A stretch of 64,000 nt of DNA from Zea mays. Its lineage: Eukaryota > Streptophyta > Magnoliopsida > Poales > Poaceae. A program made the position numbers and the translations under genes. Within the stretch, counting starts at the first letter, position 1. Every line of letters begins with the position of its first letter. Below, in pieces: positions 12,054 through 23,220 of the stretch. Where the stretch lies: positions 44,128,095-44,192,094 of the forward strand of contig NC_050097.1 of the NCBI RefSeq assembly GCF_902167145.1. Reading direction: 5' to 3'. The notes below the pieces were generated by a model, which ran no database searches, was not told the origin of the DNA, and saw only the letters and a program-made list of their open reading frames with translations.

Positions 12054-12676
12054 TGTTGGGGGCCTTCTTCTCCGCCGAAGGTCCATAAGACAAAAACAAC
12101 TTTGATGAGACAATATAAAGGCCCGCCGAAGCTATCATCAACTTCGGATTAGTTTCTCAAGACGAAGGACTTGTGCATAAGCAATGTTGCAGAATGCCGA
12201 AGCTCGATAGCTTCGGCTCGGATCAAGCAAAGAAGTAAAAGACTAAATAGACCTTATTAGCTTTAGTGACTTGTAAATAAGTGTTCGAGGGTATGGATGT
12301 AATTTCTCCTGGGCTGCGTCTCGTGCCTATAAATAGATGAATTGTAACCCGTACTGTTCACGTTGGATTGTATTTTACTCTCTCGCATCCATGCCTTCGA
12401 GCAAGCCGAAGGTATCAATGTAATATTAACATTGTTGATATTCATATATGTTTTATGGAGTACAATAATAAATGAATTATCAAAATATAGTTATCATATT
12501 TATCCCTTTGTATTCCTGTCCTCATATTAAATGATGAAGGTACGTCCTTCTTGACCTTCGCCTGATGAGCATTATACCCATGCGGAAATAATGTTTCAGA
12601 CGACGAAGGTCCTTAATAATTAACAATTGTGTTGCCCTGTTCTTGATTCATAGCATTTGACAACAAGTGACCAACA
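12054..12676 (+). repeat. 3' LTR of element B (623 bp)
   Basis: It starts TGTTGGGGGCCTTC directly after a GGGGCTAC purine-rich tract and ends AAGTGACCAACA. A TATA-like CCTATAAATAGATG lies at about 12328-12341. The LTR at 16916-17589 (element D) is a diverged relative, with the same GGGGGCCTTC start and the same GAACAAGTGACCAA end. Confidence 0.85.
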
Positions 12677-15600
12677 GTTGCTTTTAGTTGGTCAAGTGTT
12701 TATTACTAGTAGTAGAGCTAAATTTTAGTAATAAACTCAGTTATTACCCAAATGTAATCCATCAAAGAGGAAATACTAGAGATCATAATTAAAACCATCA
12801 TCATTAAACATCATCATAAAAGTATCCAAAGTTCTTCTAATCAAAGAGAATTCCAAGGCCGCCCTTAACCGTGAGCTCGATGGATATACCAGTTTCTAAC
12901 ACTCTGCAGAGGTCGCACACTTTACCCACGAGTCGTGATCCCTTTTTGCCTCGGGTCGATCAAACCCTCAAACACTACCAAGGTGAGTCGGTAAGGTTTC
13001 ATTACGTAGACTTTACAAAGAATCCCCTGGTGCATAACTGCTCGTTAGGTTTCGCCAGTCGTACAAACGCAGTACATCTCCCCAAGGTGGGTGACTGACA
13101 AAACCAAATCGAATGAACCTCTACACCCCCCTTGGCAGAGCGAGCACTACGCCACGGCCCCCATTGATGGCCCTCAAGCAAAGCCAACTACACCCCTAGG
13201 TTCATCTAATTATTCAGCTAAGGGCGTCCAATCCCACCCTCATGGTTGCACTGTTATCCTAGGTGGTCACTCAACGAACAGGTCCTTACGGAGAGGTACT
13301 CAAGAAAATGGCCTCAATCCCCTAAAATATCACAAGATCATCATCGGGATAACATCATCGTATCATAAATATCCACATCATGTTCATTGATTAAGTTAAT
13401 GCAATAGCATAAAGCTAACCATGATAATCCAAATGGTAAACAAGGATCAGGTAAATACAGAATAGTCAATCCTTAGGTTTTCATAAAGTAATGCGGGACG
13501 GTGGATTATAAAGTATGTAGGACATAATAGGTCATAGGACACTTGCCTTCATCAGGTTGTTGCTTAGGAAGATCTTCGGCAACACACTGAGGAACCACGG
13601 GCTGATCGTCGTCTAAATAAAGCGATCATACATTCAATACATTTGATAAATGACAAATGAACAACACACCAATCATGTACAAACAATGGAACACATCTCA
13701 AAAGGAAAAGTATAAACTCAAAAAAGGGAGTTTAGGGTATAGGGTGAACTAATCACTTTTAGTAGTTTGTTATTCTCTAAGTGTTGTCTATTTCCATGAT
13801 TACATAATCTGATTCTACTCATTTAAATGAGACATCAAAGTTAAACCAGGGATAAGTTCATACATCACATATTATTATCTTTACAATATTAAACATCTAT
13901 TTACCACTAGGGTTTTCCTTTTTATTTATCTTATTAAACAAATAAATTATCACATAAACTAACCTATAGCCTAGGCATAAAATTAAGAGTTTTTAAAATT
14001 GGTACCCTCAGTTTTGGTGGTGTTCTCACCTATACCCTTAGTCGTGTTTTTTGCTCAGTTGTGCCCCTCTGTTCTATAGCACTGGAAGGGCACAGCTGAG
14101 CAAAAAACATGACTAAGGGTATATGTGAGCACACCACCAAAACTGAGGGCACCAATTTAAAAAACCCTAAAATTAAAGTGCACAAACAGTGAATGATCAT
14201 AATTTATTTGGACAGAGCATAATACTATGAACATTTTGCAATTTGAATCACACAATTTGGAGTTCATATGAAAATATATGAAATAAACAAGTTTTGAAGT
14301 TTGAAATACAAAATTAGGCCTAAATCTGTGATTAAATAAAAGTCTAGGGTTCAATCTGCAAGATTACAGGGGCCTGCGCGTGAAACAGATGGACGGCGGG
14401 TTGATTCTCGGAAAACCAAGGGTCTCTTTAACAAAATTACACGCGAAGGGGTATCGGGATTCCTCGGCCGCTAGATCACGGATCGACGGCCGAAATTAGA
14501 TCTCGCAGATGAGTGCGCAGGCGCGCGGCGAGCGCTGACAGGTGGGCTCGGGGCGTCAGTGACATGAGGTGGGTCTGACGGGCCGGGCCCAGCAGTAGGG
14601 CGCGGGTGAGGGGGGCAGATTCGAGCAGTCGGATCATCAACAAGCGGCTGAGATTAGATCGATCCTATTTAACCCTAGACTGCCAGATCTCAGATGGATG
14701 TCTGGGATCCAACGACCAACGCGGTCGGTGTGGCTAGACCTAAGTGCGGTGGCGCCACACGCTCCCGCGGCGAGGTCTCGCCGGAGAGGAGGACACGACC
14801 ACAGCAAAGCCCCTAAGGGATCGGGAAAAAACTCGGGCGCACTAAGGGCGACATGGCGAACTCGGCCGTGGGCACGACACCGGCGCAGGGGCACCAGAGG
14901 GCGCAGACCGCGGCGGAGCGGCTCAACGACGGCATAAACTCGCTCCAGCGAGCAATTACGCGGATACTAGGGCAGTAACTAGGGAAATAAGGGCATATGA
15001 GGGTTGCTCACCTCGAGTATAGACTCAGGAGCGCTTGAGTAACGGCGGGGACACAGGGAAACCTCGGGTCGACGGCGGCGGGACTTTGGCTCCACGGAGA
15101 GGACGACAGTGAGCGCGGACTGGGCAAACCAGAGGGGTTGGGGCAGACCGAGGGTTGTCCCGGGTTGCGGGTGATAAGATGGAGCTTACCGAGGCAACGG
15201 ACACGGCGAGGGCTCAACGACAACCGCAGAACGGGCGCGAGACCACGGCGAGCGGTGGCGAAACTCCATGGACGCGCGCGCGGTGTGAGGCGAGTGCTGA
15301 GGGCTGCGAGTGGGCGAGTGAGGAAAGAGGAGGGCGAGCGGGTGCTAGGCAGCTAGAAAAGGCCCGAGGTGGGGACGGGCGCGGCCTCGGCGTGCGTCGT
15401 GGCCGCGGAGTCCATGGCGACGCATGGGTCGTGCGCGGGTGGTTCGGAGGGGAAAGGTCCGACAGACGGGACCCACCGGTCAGCGAGAGCGGGCGAGTAA
15501 ACGGGCAGCCGGGCTGATGAGCGGGGCCTACGGGACAGTGAGGGAAGGGACGCGCACGCGGAGGAGGTCGGCGCCGACAAGTCGGCCCCATTAGCAGCGA

Positions 15601-16048
15601 GAGGGAGAGGGGGAAGAGAGAGTGGGCGCGAGAAGGCGTTGAAAGGCGAGGTCCGCCTACCACCGAAGGCTGGCGCGCGGGCGCGCGCGCGGTGCTGTGC
15701 CGTCTGGGCTGATTGGACCGAATTGGGGTTTTCATTTTTCTGGAATTTCGAATTGTTTTTTCCATTTTTTTCTCTAGGGTTTTCAATTCAAATTCAAACC
15801 AAGTTTCAAATTCAAACCAATTCAAACATGTGCATTAATTCAAAGGGTAATTTAGGCTCAGCATGATGCAACAATTCATGACTCACACAGTTTTGACAAA
15901 AATAAATAATTAAACCCTCACCAAATTATGCTAATTCTACTCAAAAGAAAAAAGGGAGAGAGAGAATAGAGAGAGAGGCAAGAGTTAACACCTGAATTTG
16001 CTAGGTATTTAGAAAGAAATTTTATACCCCCAAATTTAGGGTGTTACA
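12677..16048 (-). repeat. Element C: long LTR on the minus strand, interrupted by element B
   Basis: Read on the minus strand the LTR starts TGTAACACCCTAAATTTGG at 16048 and extends left to at least 12677. Its other terminus is not seen: the matching end found in the related solo LTR (CCCGGGTGTGACA) is absent next to B, so B probably inserted in C and the rest of C lies left of the window. The bases right of it (16049-16053, TTAGC) belong to element D. The middle part (14380-15720) is GC-rich; the ORFs there are not recognisable proteins. A foldback MITE lies at 13998-14156. Confidence 0.65.
13998..14156. mobile_element. Foldback MITE (159 bp) within LTR C
   Basis: Two arms of roughly 75 bp are near-perfect reverse complements (ATTGGTACCCTCAGTTTTGG opposite CCAAAACTGAGGGCACCAAT) with almost no loop. 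It is flanked by TTAAA on both sides (13993-13997 and 14157-14161), the likely target duplication. It has no coding capacity. The superfamily cannot be assigned with confidence from such a short AT-rich duplication. Confidence 0.7.
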
Positions 16049-16160
16049 TTAGCTCCAAAGTCATTCCTACGGGGATGTAGAGCTAAAATGCCACCTAAGT
16101 AAAAGGTGAAGAAGGTATATCTCAAATTTAGGGTGATACATTAGCTCCAAAGTCGTTCCT
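16031..16160. repeat. Imperfect 92 bp tandem duplication at the C/D junction
   Basis: The string CAAATTTAGGGTGTTACATT plus the D flank AGCTCCAAAGTC occurs at 16031 and again, slightly changed (GTGATACATT), at 16123. The duplicated unit spans the last bases of LTR C and the first bases of element D. Confidence 0.7.
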
Positions 16161-16666
16161 CGGCTTCTCATAGCCCAAATAAAAAACTCCAACTTTAATT
16201 AAGGCTTTGGGGGGTAAGCTGATGAAGGTATCAAATGTCTTTAGCATTTCGACCAACATCTTGTGCAAGGGAAAACGAAGTCTAGCCTTCATAAAACTTT
16301 TAAATACTATCACTTCATATGCTTCAGGAAGAGGAACAATGCTTTCTCCTCTAGCCCTCACTATGGATATATCATGGAAATATCTGCCCTTCATCGCTTC
16401 AATTTGCCCTTGTTTGACAGTTGATTTCCCGAAAACAACATGGCTTGGCCTCCACGGCCGATCTTTGGCATCTTCGTTCTCACTTTCAACATCAAAGCTC
16501 TCGTTATCACTGGAATCCCAGATAGTCCAGCTAACATTTCATCAGTGATCTTCTCGACGTTGGTTCTCTCCATGGTTTCGTAGAAACCAGCGAGCGCGGA
16601 GTCTACGCTTTTATTATCGACCATTTCGGTGATGATCACAGCAGAAAGCCAAAGCTCAAAAAACAA
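16049..16666 (-). pseudogene. Element D antisense ORF fragment
   Basis: This is a minus-strand coding remnant with two overlapping frames, 16391-16666 and 16128-16394, that must be joined by a frameshift near 16391. It contains the conserved VIVFKSFMKARLRFPLHKML block also present in element B's antisense ORF (11270-11330), followed by a similar helical segment. A likely start is ATG in MVDNKSVDS at about 16624. It ends against LTR C at 16049. Function unknown; inactive here. Confidence 0.6.
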
Positions 16667-16915
16667 TTGCGCTCACAGAAGAAGAAAGCTAAAACAACAA
16701 TCACAGCACAAAAGCTAGATAGCACGAAAAATATTCTCAGCGCAAGCCCCTGTATATATACACAAAAGCACCACTGAGCGGTGGGGCCCATGATACAGAA
16801 TGATTCGCTATGCTGCGAAGAGAAGATGTTTTTTTGGACCTTCGGCTAAAGGCCTTCGTTCATTTCGTGGTCTGAATTTGTTACAAAGAAACAAACTAAT
16901 ACTGTGAGGGGCTAC

Positions 16916-17589
16916 TATTGGGGGCCTTCCTCTTCCAAAGGTCCTCAAAAAACACAACTAATCATTTGTTTCTAGTGTACTATTGAATACTACAGGAGCT
17001 TCGTTGTAAAGGTTCATGATGGAAGTCTTCTTCTCTGCCGAAGGTCCTTAAGACGAAGACATTGCCTGAAAATGACAACAATGAATATTGAAGCTATAGC
17101 CGAAGAGCATCAGCTTTGGCTTAAAGTGACGACGAAGATCAAGCATGATGCCAAGCTGAAGAGGAAAAGACTAGTTAGTCCCTAATGATTTATGTTACAA
17201 TTATAAGTACATGTAAAGGTCATAAAAGTATTTTTACTCGGGCTGCGTCCCATGCCTGTAAAGAGGTGAACAATATCCCCGTACTGTTCACGCTGGATTG
17301 TAATTGTTCTCGCGTCAACACCTTTGATCAAGCCGAAGATATTAATGTAATATATGTTCTGTTAATGTTCATGTACATATGTTATGAAATAAACATATGA
17401 ATGAATGACATATATTATCTCCATAAATTTTTATTCTCGTAAAATGATGAAGGTTTGTCCTGCATGACCTTCGTCTGAAGATCATTATATCCAGAAGGAG
17501 ATAATGCTTCGGAGGACGAAGGTCCTTAATCTTTAACAACTGTGTTGCCTTGTTCTTAATTCACATCATTTGAGAACAAGTGACCAATA
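16916..17589 (+). repeat. 3' LTR of element D (674 bp)
   Basis: It starts TATTGGGGGCCTTCC (TG mutated to TA) and ends GAACAAGTGACCAATA (CA mutated to TA), matching the ends of LTR B. Mutated termini suggest an old copy. The LTR is followed by GAGTG (17590-17594), the likely target duplication. Confidence 0.75.
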
Positions 17590-18325
17590 GAGTGTGAGCC
17601 TTCTTTTTGCCTTTTCTTTCATCATAGGCAAAAGCATATGGTCTTGAAGAAGTTGGCTCCTCTTGACGAACCATTTTTCACGACATCACAAATGCCACAA
17701 TTTTCCCAATCACAATGGTCGGGGTACTCAAGTCCTCCATGTTGTGAAGAATAGTGATGATGCTCCCGTATCTTTGTTGTGGTAGTAGGGAGATAATCTT
17801 CCTCACAATGTCCGCATCACCTAGCTTATTAATGCTAATAGAGTTGAGTTCATTGATGATTAGATTCAAATGAGAATACATGTCTCTAACAAGCTCATTA
17901 TCCTTCATAGCAAAAGAATTATACTCATTTAAGACTAGGCAATGTTTTGCTCATGGACATTGGATGTGTCGTCATGGAGCTCATGCAATCTTAGCCAAAT
18001 CTCATTAGCAGTTTTTAAAGTAAAAACTTGATTGAAATATCCATGCTAAGAGATTCATACAAGCAATTTTTGGCTCTATCATTTAAATGAATTTTTTTCC
18101 TCACTCGTGGTGGGTTTCTCGGGATTTTTGGATGGTTTCATCTCGTCACGAGTGACTCTCCGAACACCTAGAGCAACGACCTCTAGGTAACAAGCCATTC
18201 TAGCACTATAATATGGGAAGTTAGTGACGTCGAAGTGTGGTGGCCTATGAGTATCCATCCCCTTTCTCTAAAAAGTGTCGGCTCTTTTAGCGGTGAAGCT
18301 AAAGTGTTTCAAATAAGCCAAATCA
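17590..18325 (-). pseudogene. Element I gag fragment (UBN2-type copia gag)
   Basis: The best open piece is 17678-17908 (minus). It contains the MKDNELVRDMYSHLNLIINE segment and the KIISLLPQQRY motif, characteristic of the UBN2 gag-like domain of plant copia elements. Upstream coding is broken by stops. Left of 17678 the frame runs into a Lys-rich region and ends at element D. A truncated pseudogene. Confidence 0.7.
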
Positions 18326-18339
18326 GGCTCTGATACCAA

Positions 18340-19673
18340 TTCAAGGAAATAGGTGACGCCTAAGAGGAGGGGGTGAATTTGGACTTCTGAAACTTTTTCT
18401 AAACTAGGCCACAATTAAATCCATAGAGCAAAATCAATGCAATTAAACAATCTAGAATGTGCAAATTAGGTTATGTCTAAGTGTTGCTATCTCTGCCGCA
18501 ATGTCTAAGTTTCAATCCTAAACAATCTAATTATAAAGACAAGATTGAAACTTAAATGCTTAATATAAACACGAAAGCTAAAGGGCAAGGTAGAGTTGCA
18601 AACTCTCGTGGATGACACTGTTATTTTTACCAAGGTATCTGGAACCATGCAAGGTCCCGACTAATCCTCGTTGGTGCCCCTACGCAAAGGGAAGCCCACG
18701 CGAGGGCCAAGCATCACAGTCGAGTAACTCCGTACAGAGCCACAGGCCTTCTCCACGTGCAAGTGGTGCTCCGCTTCTGGCTCCTCTCGGACGCTCCTTG
18801 CCGTCTCCACTATCGAGCTTCCGGCCGAAACACCGCGGGCCTCGTTCCCTTTGGTACACGGTGGCGGTCGTGACACAAATGCGGTTGTCATGGTCTCGCT
18901 AGACTCTCGACCCACTCGGTACAATTACAATGGCTCACGCAAGAGCCGAGGGATCGTGTGATTTTTTTAAACTCACTCAACTAACTAGAATTCACTTAGA
19001 GCAAGCCCTAAAGTGGTCTAACTAATCTAAGCACTTCGCAAAGCACCTACGCTAATCAACGAGTGATTCTATTAAGCACTTGGGTGTATGAGCACCTGGA
19101 AATGTCTATATTATGCCTTGGTATGTTTCTTGGGCTCCCACACCTCCAAATGGCCGGATGGGGGTATTTATAGGCTCCCTCACACTTCTAACCGTTGGAC
19201 ACAAAGCAACTGCTTTCTATCGACGGGCACACCGGACAGTTCGGTGCGCACCAGACATATATTATTCACTATAAGGTGTCTGTCACGTCAGCCGACCGTT
19301 GGGGTCTGTAGCAGTCGACTGTTGGATCCGACCGTTACCCAGACTGTCTAGTGCATAATGGACAGTCCGGTGCTACAACTCGAGAGCGCCCGTCGTGGGC
19401 CTCTCTGCACAGACTGTCTGGGTGTCCCATCGGACAGTCTGGTGCGCCACGAGGGTGCTGGCTGACTGCCCACTTCATGGATTTCTTCGCTGATTCTTTG
19501 GGATTCTTTTGTTATTGAGTCTTGGACTTCTAAGCTCTTTTTATGTCTTCATTTGAGGCGTTGCATCCACATTGTCTTAGTCCAATCCTCTTCGCATCCT
19601 ATGAACTATAAACATAAACACTAGCAAACACATTAGTCCATAGGTTATGTTGATCATCAAACACCAAAACCTA
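18340..19673 (-). repeat. LTR of element I (about 1.33 kb)
   Basis: It lies between the tRNA-Met primer site and the H antisense ORF. The plus-strand end reads ACACCAAAACCTA, and the other end GGAAATAGGTGACGCCTAAG. It includes CACCGGACAGTTCGG-like palindromes (near 19230) of the kind seen in Sirevirus LTRs. Exact termini are uncertain by a few bases because the TG/CA ends are mutated. Confidence 0.6.
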
Positions 19674-19859
19674 TTGAACCAAATGGTCCGGGGTCCATTT
19701 TCCTTACAAAGCCCTCGAGCCCTACTCGCTCAATGTCCCAGATATATACCCTCTCCGCTGTAGAGGGCCCCATCGAGTCATCCGAACCTTCGGATGACGA
19801 TGAGGGGGGCACCAGCGGCGGAGACTCTTCACTCTCAGAAGAAAAGTGCTCCTCCGAGT
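19674..19859 (-). pseudogene. Element H antisense ORF, downstream part
   Basis: This is the minus-strand continuation of the ORF that starts at 43948. The reading frame is EEHFSSESEESPP followed by a Ser-rich acidic stretch, then ERVYIWDIERVGLEGF, and it terminates inside the LTR of element I (stop at 19657). Removing the hAT element G and one target duplication joins the two parts in frame (the Glu-Tyr-Ser-Glu-Glu codons are restored). Truncated at the C-terminus by element I. Function unknown. Confidence 0.6.
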
Positions 19860-20913
19860 TAGACATGATCATGGGCCACCCAACCTGACCAACCCGCTTG
19901 AAAAAACCCGACTCGACCCAGTCAATGTAATAGGTGGGTACGTGACGTAATTTTTGACCCACAATAATTCACGGGCCGGGTACGGGCCATGATTTTTGAC
20001 ACAAGATCCGACCCAACCCAAAAAACCGGACCCAAAGCCAAAAAACCCGACCCAACCCAAAAAACCTTAACCCGACACATCAAACTGAGAGGCCCGAGTA
20101 AAAGTTCCCTTTGTCCAGGGACATGATCGAGATGTCGCCTAGAGGGGGGTTAATAGGCGAATAAAAATTAACACTTAAAAACTAGAAATTCTTACTCTAC
20201 TCGAAGACTGGATCGCAGTGGAATGAAAGACCCTTCGAGTAGATTACAGCGAAATTGAAATTCTTGTCTTAAAATACCATGCATTTTAAAGACAGCTTGT
20301 ACCAAATATAAGTATTGAAGTGCAAGTATAAAAAGCAAATAAGACAGAGAAACAACACACACCACAGAGCGGAGCACACAGACATAGGGATTTATCCCGA
20401 GGTTTGACCAAGCCTGGAAAGCTTGCCTAGTCCTCATTGGAGTTAGCCACACCTTGGCTTGGAGTCTATTTCAACTACTTCCTCCGTTTGCTTAGATCTG
20501 TCAGTGCGACAGATAGAGCCTTCCACTATGTTGATATCAGTTACAACGATTTTGTGGCTGCTTACAATCTTCTTGACAGCACTCCGGTAGAGTAACAATG
20601 CGCTCAAGATTTTGCTCTGGCTCTTAGCAGCACTTCCCCTCTCTCTAAAGGCTTATAACTTCGCATTTACACAAACTAGAGAGATACACAAGAGAGGGAG
20701 AGAAAGAGTTGATCCAAATGATGTATGGGCATGTTGGTTGCACTTGTACGCTTGTTGGAGGCACCTAGGGGTCCCTTTTATAGTCCCAAGGGGTCTAGGA
20801 GCCGTTGGAGCTTCATTTGGAAGCTCTCAGCCTTCCCTGTCTGCGGGTGCACCACCGGACAATGCATGGTAATAGATCTGATTGGCAGTTTTCTTCTCTA
20901 AAAGGGCTAGCCG

Positions 20914-21115
20914 TTGCGGCACCGAACATGTTACTATTCATTGTACTGTGTGCACCGAACATGTTACTATTCACTGGCATGTGCACTGAACAAGCTACTA
21001 TTCACTATCTTGTGCATCGGGCAGCTTACTATTCACTGTGTTGTGCACCGGACATGTTATTATTCACTGTCCTGTGCACCGGACAGTTACTATTCATTGT
21101 CCTGTACACCAGCCA
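20914..21115. repeat. Degenerate tandem array in LTR F
   Basis: There are five to six imperfect units of about 25-40 bp, each containing GCACCGGACATGTTACTATTCACTG or variants. They overlap the CACCGGAC half-palindrome typical of Sirevirus-like LTRs. Unit length and sequence vary, so this is not a CRISPR array. Confidence 0.65.
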
Positions 21116-21275
21116 ACAGCACACTAAGTGCTTTTTTCTCCATTCTTTCTCCATTTGACTTCAACTTTTGGGAGGATTTTCCTAAGATTTAAACAAACAC
21201 ATTTAGAGTATAATCCAGTTGACTTAGTCCTAGAAATTTACCTCATTCCTGTTCTTCTCCCAACTTTTCTGTTTC

Positions 21276-22434
21276 TAAAAATTGCCTAGAGGGGGGGTGT
21301 GAATAGGGCGAATCTGAAATTTACAAACTTAATCACAACTACAAGCCGGGTTAGCGTTAGTAATATAATTGAGTCCGAGAGAGAGGGTGCAAAACAAATC
21401 GCAAGCGAATAAAGAGTGTGACACATGGATTTGTTTTACCGAGGTTCGGTTCTCGCAAACCTACTCCCCGTTGAGGTGGTCACATAGACCGGGTCTCTTT
21501 CAACCCTTTCCCTCTCTCAAACGGTCCCTCAGACCGAGTGATCTTCTTCTTCTCAATCAAACGGGAACAAACTTCCCCGCAAGGACCACCACACAATTGG
21601 TGTCTCTTGCCTTGGTTACAATTGAGTTGTTCGCAAGAAAGAGTGAAAGAAAGAAGCAATCCAAGCGCAAGAGCTCAAAAGAACACAACAAATCTCTCTC
21701 ACTAATCACTAATGCTTTGTGTGGAGTTGGGAGAGGATTTGATCACTTGGGTGTGTCTAGAATTGAATGCTAGAGCTCTTGTAAGTAGTTGGAAGGTGGA
21801 AAACTTGGATGACTTGAATGTGGGGTGGTTGGGGTATTTATAGCCCTAACCACCAAACTAGTCGTTTGGTGGAGGCTGCTGTCGCATGGCGCACCGGACA
21901 GTCCGGTGCGCCAGCCACGTCACCCGGCTGTTAGAGTTCGACCGTTGGAGCTCTGGCTGGTGGGGTCGCCTGGCTGTCCGGTGGTGCACCGGACAGGTAC
22001 TGTAGACTGTCCGGTGCGCCGTCTCGCGCGTGCCTGCCTTCTGCGCGCACTGGCGCGCATTAAATGCCTCTGCAGGTGACCGTTGGCGCTGAAGTAGTCG
22101 TTGCTCCCCTGTCACACCGGACAGTCCGGTGAATTATAGCGGAGTGCCCTTGGAAATTCCCGAAGGTGAAGAGTTTGGCTTCGACCGCCCAGGTGCACCG
22201 GACACTGTCCGGTGGCGCACCGGACAGTCCGGTGCGCCAGACCAGGGTGCCTTCCGGGTTGTCTTTTGCTCTATTGTTTGAACCCTTTTCTTGGTCTTTT
22301 TATTGGCTTATTTTGAACCTTTGGCACCTGTAGAACTTATAGACTAGAGCAAACTAGTTAGTCCAATTATTTGTGTTGGGCAATTCAACCACCAAAATCA
22401 ATTAGGAAATAGGTGTAAGCCTAATTCCCTTTCA
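21276..22434 (-). repeat. 3' LTR of element E (1159 bp)
   Basis: On the minus strand it starts TGAAAGGGAATTAGG (22434) and ends near GGCAATTTTTA (21276; CA mutated to TA). A minus-strand TATA box (plus GGGGTATTTATAG) lies at about 21831-21843. It carries several GC-rich palindromes of the type CACCGGACAGTCCGGTG (about 21892-21912, 22113-22131, 22195-22235), a signature of Sirevirus LTRs. It is very similar to the 5' LTR at 41716-42894. Confidence 0.9.
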
Positions 22435-22448
22435 ATCTCCCCCTTTTT
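22435..22448 (-). other. Polypurine tract of element E
   Basis: The minus strand reads AAAAAGGGGGAGAT directly before the 3' LTR. Similar AAAGGGGGAGAAA tracts recur upstream (about 22923-22936 and 22982-22995, plus-strand CTTTCTCCCCCTTTGG), the multiple-PPT arrangement known for Sireviruses. Confidence 0.75.
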
Positions 22449-23220
22449 GGTGATTGATGCCAACACAAGCCAAAGCAAGTATAGAAGTGCATAATTGAAC
22501 TAGTTTGCATAAAGTGAGTGCAAAGGTTACTTAGAATTGAGCCAATATAAATTCTCATAAGATATGCATGGATTGTTTCTTTATTTTTAACATTTTGGAC
22601 CACGCTTGCACCACATGTTTTGTTTTTGCAAATTCTTTTGTAAATTCTTTTCAAAGCCCTTTTTGCAAATAGTCAAAGGTAAATGAATAAGATTTTGGGA
22701 AGCATTTTCAAGGTTTGAAATTTTCTCCCCTTGTTTCAAATGCTTTTCCTTTGACTTAAACAAAATTCCCCCTCAATAAATTCCTCCTCTTAGTGTTCAA
22801 GAGGGTTTTGATGTTAATTTTGAAGAGGGTATACCAATTTGAAAATACTTCTTTAAAACCAAATTGAAGGACTAAACTTTTGAAATTGGTGGTGGTGTGG
22901 TCCTTTTGCTTTGGGCTCATGCTTTCTCCCCCTTTGGCATAAATCGCCAAAAACGGAATCATTAGAGCCCTTTTGAACTACTTTCTCCCCCTTTGGTAAA
23001 TAGCATGTGAGTGAAGATTATACCAAAGACGAAGAGTTGCTCAGAGCGACGGCGAAGGATGAGTTATGAGTGGAGTGGAAGCCTTTGTCTTCGCCGAAGA
23101 CTCCAATTCCCTTTCAATACACCTATGACTTGGTTTGAAATTTACTTGAAAACACATTAGTCATAGCACATGAAAGAGAGATGATCAAAAAGTATATTTA
23201 TGAGTTATGTATGCAAGACA
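22449..23220 (-). other. Element E non-coding spacer between pol and 3' LTR
   Basis: This is an AT-rich region without an open frame. It carries repeated plus-strand TCTCCCCCTTTGG motifs (purine tracts on the minus strand). No envelope-like ORF is visible. Confidence 0.6.

Larger units (their letters stand above)
5527..12676 (+). mobile_element. Element B: internally deleted Tat-type Ty3/gypsy element
   Basis: From left to right it holds a pol remnant (protease, then RT fragments), an antisense-ORF region on the minus strand interrupted by a foreign solo LTR, a PPT-like GCGAAGGGGCTAC, and a 3' LTR at 12054-12676. Antisense ORFs between pol and the 3' LTR are typical of the Tat lineage (Grande/Huck-like elements). 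Most of RT, RNase H and integrase is deleted. Its left end lies outside the window because A inserted at 5526. The five bases after its LTR (12677-12681, GTTGC) are the presumed target duplication. Confidence 0.8.
16049..17589 (+). mobile_element. Element D: 3' part of a Tat-type Ty3/gypsy element
   Basis: It holds a degenerate antisense ORF (16049-16666), a spacer, a GAGGGGCTAC purine tract and a 3' LTR at 16916-17589. Layout and LTR ends match element B. Its left part was separated by the insertion of C and lies outside the window. To its right is gag of a copia element (I), into which D appears to have inserted. Confidence 0.7.
17590..19673 (-). mobile_element. Element I: 5' end of a copia-type retrotransposon, minus strand
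   Basis: On the minus strand an LTR (19673 to about 18340) is followed by a primer-binding site complementary to initiator tRNA-Met (plus-strand GGCTCTGATACCA, 18326-18338) and then by gag sequence cut off at 17590 by element D. The rest of the element lies left of the window. Its LTR interrupts the antisense ORF of element H at about 19673. Confidence 0.75.

Noticed and set aside
15214..15825. 203-codon Pro/Arg-rich minus-strand ORF
   Set aside because: It lies in the GC-rich part of LTR C, overlaps ORFs in other frames and resembles the chance ORFs found in such LTRs.
20914..21115. CRISPR-like regularly spaced repeats
   Set aside because: Units are degenerate, of variable length and part of a plant LTR; no cas genes or unique spacers.
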